Shown here in pieces: positions 1-5,075 of a DNA stretch of 5,806 bases. Origin of the DNA: DASXBA01 sp046729895 (lineage in GTDB: Bacteria; Actinomycetota; Thermoleophilia; Solirubrobacterales; Thermoleophilaceae); the NCBI GenBank assembly GCA_046729895.1, contig JBKPHP010000136.1, positions 1 to 5,806 on the forward strand, written 5' to 3'. Under the pieces are notes generated by a model. It saw only the letters and a list, made by a program, of their open reading frames with translations. It was not told the origin of the DNA and did not search any database. Within the stretch, counting starts at the first letter, position 1, and each line of letters opens with the position of its first letter. The position numbers and the translations under genes were made by a program.

Positions 1-1521
1 GATGTGCCCCGACTTGCGCTCGCGCATGCCGGGCAGGAACGCGAGGATCAGCTTGAGCGCGCCGAAGTAGTTCAGTTGCATGGTGCGCTCGAAGTCGTGA
101 AAGCGGTCGTACGAGGCCTTGATCGAGCGGCGGATCGAGCGCCCGGCGTTGTTCACGAGCACGTCGACCCCGCCGTGCTCGTCCACCACCTCCTGGGCCA
201 TGCGGTCGAGGTCCTCGAGGTCCGAGAGGTCGGCGGGGTGGACGTGCGCGGTGCCGCCCCGCTCCTCCACTTGCCTCGCCACCTCCTCGAGCTTCTCGCG
301 CGTGCGTGAGACCAGCAGCACCTCGCCGCCCGCCTCGCCCACCTTGAGCGCCGCCTCGAGGCCGATGCCGCTCGAGGCGCCCGTGATGAGGATCTTCTTG
401 CCCTTGATGGAGCTGGCGAGGCTCCGCTCCCGGAAGAGATCGGGGTCCAGGTTGCGCTCCCAGTAGTCCCACAACTGCGGCGCGTAGGTGGATAGGGGCG
501 GCACGGCGATGCCCGTTCCCTTGAGCGCCCGCTGCGCGTCACGGGCGTCGAAGGTGCAGAAGAAGTCGCGGTTCTCCATTGCCGCCGGCGGGATGCCCAG
601 GTCGCGGAGCGTCTGCTCGCGGATCTTCTTGACCGTCGGCAGCGCCTTGATCCCCGCGCGCACGGGCTTGGGGATGGCGTTCGTCATGTTCTGGTCGATA
701 CGCAGGGCGAACCGCGGCGCGTGGGCCGCCTTGGCGAACTCGTTGAGCGTCTGTCCCACGGTCATCGGCTCCGGGCTGACGAGGTGGAACGTGTCGGACG
801 GCAGGTCTGCGTCCGGTAGGTGGGCGATGTGGTCCATCGCCTTGGCGACGAAGTCCACCGGCACGACGTTCGTCTGCCCGCCCTCGGGGCCGGCGAGCGG
901 GAACCACTCGGGCAGCGCGTAACGGAGGCGCTGGAGCAGCTTGAAGAAGTAGTACGGACCGTCGATCTTGTCCATCTCGCCCGTCTCCGAGTGGCCGACG
1001 ACGATCCCCGGGCGGTACACGAGCGTCTTCGTCTGCACGCCCTCGCGCACCAGCTTCTCGGACTCGAACTTGGTGCGGTGGTAGTGGTGGGGCAGGCGCT
1101 GTCCCTCGTCGAACATGTCCTCCTGGAAGACACCGCGGTAGTGGCCGGCCACCGCGATCGAGCTCGTGTGATGGAAGCGGCCGACGTCGTGCGAGTTGGC
1201 GAACTCGACGACGTTCCGGGTGCCCTCCACGTTCGCCCTGACGGAGGCCTCCTCCTCGGCGTCCACGTCGTAGACGGCCGCGAGATGGAAGAGGTGGTCG
1301 GTCTTCTCGTCGAAGCCTTCGACGCCCAGGGCCGGCTTGGAGAGGTCCCCGGGCACGGGTACGATTCTGCCCTCCTCCGCGTGGAGACGCTCCGCCAGGG
1401 CGTCGGCCTTGCCGCGCGAGCCCTCTCGGACCAGGACGTGGATGGTCCCGTCGCGCTTCAAGAGCTCGGCTACGAGGTGCCTGCCGATGAAGCCCGTCGC
1501 ACCCGTGACGAAGTAGTTCAA
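1..1521 (-). CDS. Two-domain SDR fusion: extended SDR (acyl-CoA reductase/epimerase type) plus short-chain dehydrogenase, C-terminus cut by window edge
   Basis: Probable NAD(P)H-dependent oxidoreductase with two Rossmann domains. The frame is open from a TTG at 1521 to the left edge (507 codons). Domain 1 (about residues 1-330) is an extended SDR of the NAD-binding-4/epimerase type: TGATGFIG at 6-13, an Arg-containing second strand (HVLVRE) suggesting NADPH, HTSS at 118-121 with the candidate catalytic Ser, and the catalytic pair Tyr147/Lys151 (YHRTK). Domain 2 starts near residue 375 with a classical SDR site, TGASSGIG at 380-387, VSR after the second strand, and NNAG at 457-460. Its own catalytic Ser/Tyr/Lys would lie beyond the window. 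Proteins with this order, such as mycobacterial AcrA1 and Acr1-like fatty acyl-CoA reductases, are about 650-670 aa, so about three quarters is visible. Reduction of a fatty acyl-CoA or another lipid-type substrate is an inference; the substrate is not shown. The TTG start is chosen because GGAGGAG precedes it, domain 1 begins at residue 3, and the only other in-frame start before a stop is an unsupported TTG at 1572. It is transcribed away from the cyclase gene. Confidence 0.88.
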   Translation of the reverse strand, partial: MNYFVTGATGFIGRHLVAELLKRDGTIHVLVREGSRGKADALAERLHAEEGRIVPVPGDLSKPALGVEGFDEKTDHLFHLAAVYDVDAEEEASVRANVEGTRNVVEFANSHDVGRFHHTSSIAVAGHYRGVFQEDMFDEGQRLPHHYHRTKFESEKLVREGVQTKTLVYRPGIVVGHSETGEMDKIDGPYYFFKLLQRLRYALPEWFPLAGPEGGQTNVVPVDFVAKAMDHIAHLPDADLPSDTFHLVSPEPMTVGQTLNEFAKAAHAPRFALRIDQNMTNAIPKPVRAGIKALPTVKKIREQTLRDLGIPPAAMENRDFFCTFDARDAQRALKGTGIAVPPLSTYAPQLWDYWERNLDPDLFRERSLASSIKGKKILITGASSGIGLEAALKVGEAGGEVLLVSRTREKLEEVARQVEERGGTAHVHPADLSDLEDLDRMAQEVVDEHGGVDVLVNNAGRSIRRSIKASYDRFHDFERTMQLNYFGALKLILAFLPGMRERKSGHI

Positions 1522-1523
1522 AG

Positions 1524-1530
1524 CTCCTCC
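1524..1530 (-). promoter_or_regulatory. Ribosome binding site deciding the TTG start of the SDR fusion
   Basis: On the minus strand GGAGGAG lies directly upstream of TTG 1521. From the GGAGG core the spacer is 4 nt, rather short but usable. No ATG or GTG in this frame lies between the start and the upstream in-frame stop (TGA at 1587-1585), so this site decides the start. Confidence 0.6.
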
Positions 1531-1616
1531 ATCCCTGTGGCCTGCCAGCGCCGCGAGTCTATCCGGCGGCAACTCGCTCGGCGTTCATGCCGTCCATGCG
1601 TCAAAGATTCTTGACC

Positions 1617-1634
1617 TACACACGCGCGCGCGCG
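1617..1634. repeat. Alternating pyrimidine-purine tract (CA/CG repeat)
   Basis: Eighteen bases alternate strictly pyrimidine-purine: TA, then CACA, then six CG steps. Such CG-rich alternating DNA is known to favour the left-handed Z form under negative supercoiling. It lies between two divergent genes, where transcription would generate negative supercoils. A regulatory role is only a possibility; it may be a simple-sequence accident in GC-rich DNA. Confidence 0.6.
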
Positions 1635-1741
1635 AAACTTGTCGGCAAGCGAGCCGGAAGGCCGGAGAGTGGGGAGGAGATCCACCGCGAGGCGCCAAGC
1701 AGACGCCGCCGGCCTACGTAGCGGGCCGTAACGCCCGCGCC

Positions 1742-1776
1742 CAACGGCGGAGCCGGTCCCTTTGGCTCCGCCGTTG
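1742..1776. repeat. Perfect 13-bp inverted repeat upstream of the MerR-cyclase (operator or RNA hairpin)
   Basis: CAACGGCGGAGCC at 1742-1754 is exactly matched by its reverse complement at 1764-1776, with a 9-nt spacer GGTCCCTTT. The right arm ends 13 nt before the GTG of the cyclase. There is no U-tract and no plus-strand gene ends upstream, so a terminator for a preceding gene is unlikely. It may be a DNA operator, perhaps for the MerR domain encoded next to it, or, if transcription starts upstream, a hairpin in the 5' leader controlling read-through or translation. The repeat is seen directly; its role is inference. Confidence 0.75.
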
Positions 1777-1782
1777 TAGCTT
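1777..1782 (+). promoter_or_regulatory. Possible -10 box for a leaderless MerR-cyclase transcript
   Basis: TAGCTT fits the loose actinobacterial -10 pattern TANNNT and ends 7 nt before the GTG at 1790. That is the spacing expected if transcription starts at the start codon. No Shine-Dalgarno at a normal distance exists (AGGA at 1784-1787 is only 2 nt away), which would suit a leaderless message. No -35 is recognisable, and the region upstream is the 13-bp inverted repeat. The motif is short enough to occur by chance. Confidence 0.25.
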
Positions 1783-1789
1783 CAGGACC

Positions 1790-2980
1790 GTGGAAGAGAA
1801 GAGGCTGACCCTCAGGGAGGCCGCCCAGCGCGCCGGCGTGTCGCCGTCCACGCTGAAACGGTGGGCGGAGACCGGCGTCATCCCGGATGCGGACGCGAGC
1901 GGGGACGGCTGGACCCCGGCGGCGGCGGCACACGCCCGGATAGTGGCGAGGCTACGCGAGCGGGGGCACAGCCTGGATCTGATCAGGGAGGCGAGTCGAC
2001 AGGGCCGGCTGGCCTACGGGTTCGTCGAGGAGCTGTTCCCCACGGACCGCGAGGCGCGCAGTCTCGACGAGGCAACGGAGGAGAGCGGGCTCGAGCCGGC
2101 CCTGATCGAGCGCTTCATCTCCAGCATCGGGCTGCCGCCCCAGACGCTCGAGCACCTAACCGACGAGGACCTCCACGCCCTCCAGTACGTCGCCGCGGTT
2201 CTCACCGCAGGCTTCCCCCTCGTCGCCTTCCTCCAGCTCTGCCGCGTCTACGGGCAGGCCCTGGCGCAGATCGCGGACGCGGAGGTGCGCCTGTTTCACA
2301 TCTACGTGCACGAGCCGTTGATCCGGGAGGGCGTGCCGGGCCTCGAGATGGCCGAGGAGATGGAGCACCTCGCCCGGGACCTGCTGCCGCTGGCGTCGCC
2401 GCTCATGGACTACGTCCACCAGCGCTTCCTCCAGCACTACATCGAGCAGGACGTGGTCGGCCACATGGAGATCGAGCTCGGGGACGAAGAGCTCGGCCGC
2501 CTGCGCGTGGCGATCGCCTTCGCGGACCTGGCCGGTTTCACCCGCTTCACCGAGGAGGAGGGAGAGGAGGAGGCGCTCTCCTTCGTGGAGCGCTTCGTCG
2601 AGCGGATCATCGCCACTCTCCCGGACGACGCCCGGGTGGTGAAGACGATCGGAGACGAGGCGATGATCGTCGGCCAGGACGTGGTCGCCCTGACCGACTG
2701 GGCGGTTGGCTTCATGAGGCTCTTTCCCGAGCGTCCGCAGCCGCGAGTCGGGATCCACTACGGGGCGACCCTCTACCGCGACGGCGATTACTACGGCCGC
2801 GAGGTCAACCTCGTGTCCCGCGTGGTGGCGCGGGCGCGGGGGGGCGAGGTCCTCGTCACCGACACCGTGATGGAGGCCGTGCGCGATGCCGGGCACCTGG
2901 GCTTCGAGGGCATCGGCAGCGTGAAGCTGAAGGGTTTCGACGAGCCGGCCCGGCTGTTCCGCGCCTACGCGCGGGAGTAG
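1790..2980 (+). CDS. MerR-type HTH fused to a class III adenylate cyclase
   Basis: Predicted cytoplasmic 396-aa enzyme making cAMP from ATP, with an N-terminal DNA-binding domain. Residues 6-70 follow the MerR pattern: helix-turn-helix (LTLREAAQRAGVSPSTLKRW), a GVIP turn, wing, then the RLRERGHSLDLIRE helix. Residues about 100-235 are helical and partly hydrophobic (131-150) with no clear membrane span, and could be a sensor like the regulatory domain of mycobacterial Rv1264. Residues 238-394 are the catalytic domain. Metal ligands Asp246 and Asp289, adenine-selecting Lys285 and Asp333, and transition-state residues Asn340 and Arg344 are all present with canonical spacing (K-4-D, D-7-N, N-4-R). 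Activity should need a homodimer. The GTG start is chosen because the HTH begins at residue 6 and no earlier in-frame start is near. The Shine-Dalgarno is poor. The next gene begins 2 nt after the stop. Domain calls are strong; signal, DNA target and actual DNA binding are unknown. Confidence 0.9.
   Translation: MEEKRLTLREAAQRAGVSPSTLKRWAETGVIPDADASGDGWTPAAAAHARIVARLRERGHSLDLIREASRQGRLAYGFVEELFPTDREARSLDEATEESGLEPALIERFISSIGLPPQTLEHLTDEDLHALQYVAAVLTAGFPLVAFLQLCRVYGQALAQIADAEVRLFHIYVHEPLIREGVPGLEMAEEMEHLARDLLPLASPLMDYVHQRFLQHYIEQDVVGHMEIELGDEELGRLRVAIAFADLAGFTRFTEEEGEEEALSFVERFVERIIATLPDDARVVKTIGDEAMIVGQDVVALTDWAVGFMRLFPERPQPRVGIHYGATLYRDGDYYGREVNLVSRVVARARGGEVLVTDTVMEAVRDAGHLGFEGIGSVKLKGFDEPARLFRAYARE
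2973..2977 (+). promoter_or_regulatory. tilS ribosome binding site inside the end of the cyclase gene
   Basis: GGGAG lies in the last codons of the cyclase, 5 nt before the ATG at 2983. It fixes the true tilS start and means ribosomes finishing the cyclase stop on top of the tilS initiation site, a typical arrangement for translational coupling. Confidence 0.65.
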
Positions 2981-2982
2981 CG

Positions 2983-4284
2983 ATGGAGCGCCCGCTCGAG
3001 GCCGCGCGCGAGTCCGGGCTCGTCCGGGCGGCAGAGCCGCTGCTCGTGCTGCTGTCCGGCGGCGGCGACTCGGTCTGCCTGCTCGACGTGGCGCTGCGGC
3101 TTGGAGCGCGTGTCGAGGCGCTGCACGTGAACTACGGATTGCGGGAGGGGGCCGACGCCGACGAGGCCTTCTGCCGCGAGCTTTGCGAGCGGATCGGCGT
3201 TCCGCTCACCGTGGAGCGGGTCGAGCTATCCGAGGAGGGGAACCTCCAGGAGCGGGCCCGCGAGGCGCGCTACGCGCTCGCCGAGCGGCGCGCCGAGCGC
3301 GATTACGCCGCCGCGCACACCGCCTCCGATCAGGCCGAGACGGTGCTCTACCGGCTCGCGGTTTCGCCCGGACGGCGCGCGCTGCTGGGCATCGAGCCGC
3401 GACGCGGCCGGCTCGTCCGGCCCCTGCTTCGTGTCACCCGTGAGGAGACACGCGCATACTGCAACGCCCGAGGCCTCGACTGGCGCGAGGACCCCTCGAA
3501 TGCCGATCGTCGCTTCGCCCGTGCGCGCGTTCGCCATGACCTGCTGGAGGCGCTGCGCTCCCTCAACCCGGCGGCCGAGCGGACGATCGCCGAGACGGCA
3601 TTGCAGCTGCGCGACGAGGCCGAGGTGCTCGACCGCGCGGCCGGAGAGGCGCTCGAATCGCTTGGCGGGGGACCCGCCGTCTCGCTGGCCGACCTGCGAG
3701 CGCAGCCGCCTGCGCTGGCGCGGCTGGTCCTGCGCGGCCTGGTCGAAGCCGCCGAGGGGGGCGCCCGCCCACTGTCGCGGGAAGAGGCGGACGCGGTCCT
3801 CGCCCTGGGCGAGCGGGGGGGAACCAGATCGCTCGACCTGGGCCGGGGTCTTCGCGCCGTCGCCGAGTACGGCACGCTGCGCTTCACCCGCGATCCCGAC
3901 ACTGCGCCCCCCGAACCGGTCGAGCTGCCGGTACCGGGGAGCACCCGGTTCGGCGACTGGGAGGTCGAGGCCCGGCTCGGCGGCCCGGGGGACGTCTCGG
4001 TCTCCGCGCGCGAGCTGGGCGCGGCGGTGGTCGTGCGGCCCTGGCGTGAAGGCGACCGCATGCGCCCCGTTGGCCTGGATGGGACCAAGACGCTCCAGGA
4101 CCTCTTCACCGATCGCAAGGTGCCGCGAGCTCTCCGCCGCACGCTTCCCGTCGTGGAAGCCGGCGGCCGGATCGTCTGGGTCGCGGGGGTGGCACTCGAC
4201 GAGCGCTTCACCGCCCGCGAGGAACAAAGCGTGGGCTTGTCCGCGAAGAAGGTCGCCTCTGAGGCTCGCACGCGGGGGCGGTAA
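2983..4284 (+). CDS. tilS: tRNA(Ile)-lysidine synthetase TilS
   Basis: Cytoplasmic 433-aa enzyme that uses ATP to attach lysine to C34 of the CAU-anticodon tRNA(Ile), so that it reads AUA and is charged with isoleucine. The N-terminal PP-loop ATPase shows SGGGDS at 25-30, HVNYGLR at 48-54 (usually HVNHGLR), the HTASDQAETVL block at 112-122 and DPSN at 170-173 followed by the basic RFARARVRH (177-185). A middle substrate-binding region follows, then a C-terminal TilS_C domain (about 349-409, including LQDLF at 371-375 and WVAGVALDERF). The length matches E. coli TilS, whereas mycobacterial TilS is about 320 aa and lacks the C-terminal domain. The reading frame stays open far upstream (to about 1861) inside the cyclase, but that part is Arg/Pro/Gly-rich shadow. 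The ATG at 2983 has a Shine-Dalgarno and begins just before the family's first conserved block. The gene lies 2 nt after the cyclase stop and probably shares its mRNA. The usual GSGLRGL-like stretch reads SPGRRALLG here. Confidence 0.95.
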   Translation: MERPLEAARESGLVRAAEPLLVLLSGGGDSVCLLDVALRLGARVEALHVNYGLREGADADEAFCRELCERIGVPLTVERVELSEEGNLQERAREARYALAERRAERDYAAAHTASDQAETVLYRLAVSPGRRALLGIEPRRGRLVRPLLRVTREETRAYCNARGLDWREDPSNADRRFARARVRHDLLEALRSLNPAAERTIAETALQLRDEAEVLDRAAGEALESLGGGPAVSLADLRAQPPALARLVLRGLVEAAEGGARPLSREEADAVLALGERGGTRSLDLGRGLRAVAEYGTLRFTRDPDTAPPEPVELPVPGSTRFGDWEVEARLGGPGDVSVSARELGAAVVVRPWREGDRMRPVGLDGTKTLQDLFTDRKVPRALRRTLPVVEAGGRIVWVAGVALDERFTAREEQSVGLSAKKVASEARTRGR

Positions 4285-4344
4285 ACGCGGCCATCCGCGG
4301 CGGGCGGCGGTGATCAGTCGCTCGGGGACGGCGACCGGTCCGCT

Positions 4345-4401
4345 CGGGCTCCCGGGAAAGGCGGGCAGCGGGCTCCCGGAAAGGGCGGACAGCGGGCTCC
4401 C
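4345..4401. repeat. 24-bp tandem repeat, two full copies plus a 9-bp third start
   Basis: Copy 1 (4345-4368) and copy 2 (4369-4392) match at 21 of 24 positions. The third begins at 4393 and matches for 9 bases (CGGGCTCCC). It sits in the 141-bp gap between tilS and hpt, directly upstream of the likely hpt promoter. The unit is a multiple of three, but no known coding frame crosses it: tilS ends at 4284. It could be a minisatellite produced by slippage or a set of repeated protein-binding sites; the sequence alone does not decide. The rest of the gap (4285-4344) shows nothing recognisable, and there is no convincing terminator after tilS. Confidence 0.75.
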
Positions 4402-4413
4402 CGCCGCAGGGGC

Positions 4414-4419
4414 TATAAC
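4414..4419 (+). promoter_or_regulatory. Probable -10 box (TATAAC) of an internal promoter for leaderless hpt
   Basis: TATAAC matches the -10 consensus at five of six positions and stands out as an AT island in very GC-rich DNA. Six bases separate it from the GTG at 4426, the spacing at which transcription would begin on or next to the start codon. hpt has no Shine-Dalgarno at a usable distance (the nearest purine run, AGGGG at 4408-4412, is 13 nt away). Both facts support a leaderless hpt mRNA. No clear -35 is seen. Confidence 0.5.
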
Positions 4420-4425
4420 CCGGCC

Positions 4426-4965
4426 GTGGCCCAGCCCGGCGTGGGCGAGATCCTGGTACAGCGGGATGAGCTGGCGCATCGCGTCCGCCAGCTGGGCAAG
4501 GAGATCTCGCGGGACTACGAGGGGCGCGACCTACTTCTCGTGGGAGTGCTGAAGGGAGCGGTGTTCTTCCTCTCCGACCTGATGCGCCACATGCGGGTGC
4601 CCTGCGAGGTGGACTTCATGGCCGTCTCTTCCTACGGCTCCTCCACCGACTCGAGCGGGATCGTACGCATCCTCAAGGACCTGGATTCCCCCATTCAGGG
4701 CCGGGAGGTACTGATCGTCGAGGACATCGTCGACTCCGGGCTGACGCTCTCCTACCTGCTCCGCACGCTGAAGGCTCGCGATCCCGCTTCGCTCGAGGTG
4801 TGCGCCCTGCTGACCAAGCCGGAACGGCGCAAGGTGGAGCTCCCGATCCGGTATGTGGGCTTCGAGATACCCAACCGGTTCGTGATCGGCTACGGGCTCG
4901 ACCACGCGGAGCGGTTCCGGAACCTTCCCTTCGTTGCGGTCTTGCAGGAGACCGAAAAGGGGTAA
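4426..4965 (+). CDS. hpt: Hypoxanthine(-guanine) phosphoribosyltransferase
   Basis: Cytoplasmic 179-aa purine-salvage enzyme that joins hypoxanthine and/or guanine to PRPP, giving IMP or GMP. The length is typical for bacterial HPRT. Visible motifs are the LKGAVFFLSDL block at 42-52, the flexible-loop Ser-Tyr at 69-70, the PRPP-binding loop VLIVEDIVDSGLTL at 95-108 with acidic pair Glu99/Asp100 and catalytic-type Asp103, the purine-binding Lys131, and FEIPNRFVIGYGLD (146-159) with Val153 and Asp159 spaced as in the human enzyme. Relative use of guanine and hypoxanthine cannot be read from sequence. The start is a choice between GTG 4426 and in-frame GTG 4441. Neither has a Shine-Dalgarno, and 4426 is preferred because a -10-like box lies 6 nt upstream. 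The gene follows tilS and precedes ftsH, the order known from Bacillus and actinobacteria. Confidence 0.95.
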   Translation: MAQPGVGEILVQRDELAHRVRQLGKEISRDYEGRDLLLVGVLKGAVFFLSDLMRHMRVPCEVDFMAVSSYGSSTDSSGIVRILKDLDSPIQGREVLIVEDIVDSGLTLSYLLRTLKARDPASLEVCALLTKPERRKVELPIRYVGFEIPNRFVIGYGLDHAERFRNLPFVAVLQETEKG

Positions 4966-4982
4966 GGAAGCCCATAAACCAT

Positions 4983-4991
4983 TGCTACGCT
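4983..4991 (+). promoter_or_regulatory. Possible extended -10 promoter element for ftsH
   Basis: TGC-TACGCT combines an extended -10 TGN with a TANNNT hexamer (TACGCT, 4986-4991), in one of the less GC-rich stretches of the window. No matching -35 is visible, which an extended -10 can tolerate. Transcription would start near 4998 and leave a leader of about 75-80 nt before the GTG. Weak by itself; position before ftsH is the main support. Confidence 0.35.
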
Positions 4992-4993
4992 TG

Positions 4994-5039
4994 CGTTTCA
5001 CCCCTCGTCGCGCCCTCCGGAGGAGGCTGAGCTGAAACG
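4994..5039. repeat. Inverted repeat enclosing a palindrome in the ftsH leader
   Basis: CGTTTCA (4994-5000) is the exact reverse complement of TGAAACG (5033-5039), with a 32-nt interior containing the perfect palindrome CCTCCGGAGG (5014-5023). In RNA these could pair as outer and inner stems. It overlaps or closely follows the candidate -10 element, so a DNA-level operator is equally possible. The arms are short, so chance is not excluded. Confidence 0.45.
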
Positions 5040-5064
5040 GAACCCGGCGCGTAAGGGACGGGGT

Positions 5065-5069
5065 GGAGG
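5065..5069 (+). promoter_or_regulatory. Strong ftsH ribosome binding site
   Basis: GGAGG is followed by a 6-nt spacer and GTG at 5076. This decides the ftsH start and contrasts with hpt, which has no Shine-Dalgarno. Confidence 0.75.
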
Positions 5070-5075
5070 CTCACC

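Larger units (their letters stand above)
1522..1789. other. Divergent intergenic region between the SDR fusion and the MerR-cyclase
   Basis: This 268-bp stretch separates two divergently transcribed genes and must hold the promoters of both. No convincing protein-coding frame is seen. It contains TTGACC at 1611-1616 on the plus strand, but the hexamer 17 nt downstream (GAAACT, 1634-1639) is a poor -10. On the minus strand TTGACG lies at about 1602-1607, also without a good -10 partner. Structured elements are an 18-bp alternating tract (1617-1634), a small inverted repeat GCGGGC/GCCCGC (1721-1726 with 1733-1738) and a perfect 13-bp inverted repeat (1742-1776). I could not assign either promoter with confidence. 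Confidence 0.7.
4966..5075. other. hpt-ftsH intergenic region / ftsH leader
   Basis: This 110-bp gap holds the presumed ftsH promoter and leader: a possible extended -10 element (4983-4991), a 7-bp inverted repeat CGTTTCA/TGAAACG (4994-5000 with 5033-5039) enclosing a 10-bp palindrome CCTCCGGAGG (5014-5023), and the ftsH Shine-Dalgarno (5065-5069). No coding frame is convincing, and no U-rich terminator for hpt is seen. Confidence 0.6.

Noticed and set aside
820..1614. 264-aa plus-strand open frame over the SDR gene
   Set aside because: It is antisense to clear SDR motifs (Tyr147/Lys151) and shows no domain. It looks like a complement-strand shadow rich in Val/Leu/Asp/Arg/His.
1611..1639. 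TTGACC with GAAACT 17 nt downstream as a sigma-70-type promoter
   Set aside because: The first hexamer is good, but the second matches the -10 consensus at only three of six positions. The spacer is the CG-alternating tract, so I did not list it as a promoter.
1742..1776. Inverted repeat as an intrinsic terminator
   Set aside because: No plus-strand gene ends upstream. For minus-strand transcription it lies upstream of the SDR gene, and neither side has a T-run, so terminator is the least likely reading.
2156..2896. 246-aa minus-strand frame opposite the cyclase
   Set aside because: It lies opposite the conserved catalytic domain and has shadow composition rich in His/Val/Asp/Leu/Glu.
1861..2982. 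Long open frame continuous with tilS, which would give an 807-aa protein
   Set aside because: This part overlaps the MerR-cyclase in another frame and translates to Arg/Pro/Gly-rich sequence with no family motifs. TilS homology starts only after ATG 2983, which has its own Shine-Dalgarno.
4285..4344. Terminator after tilS
   Set aside because: The stretch is GC-rich, but I found no stem of useful length followed by a T-run, so none is called.
3226..4479. 417-aa open frame antisense to tilS
   Set aside because: It lies opposite a well-supported tilS, has low-complexity Arg/Ala/Gly-rich composition and no recognisable domain. It is the usual shadow of GC-rich third positions.
3431..4552. 373-aa plus-strand frame covering tilS, the tandem repeat and the hpt start
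   Set aside because: It overlaps tilS and hpt out of frame and is rich in Arg/Ser/Ala. The GLP-containing repeat it encodes only reflects the 24-bp DNA repeat.
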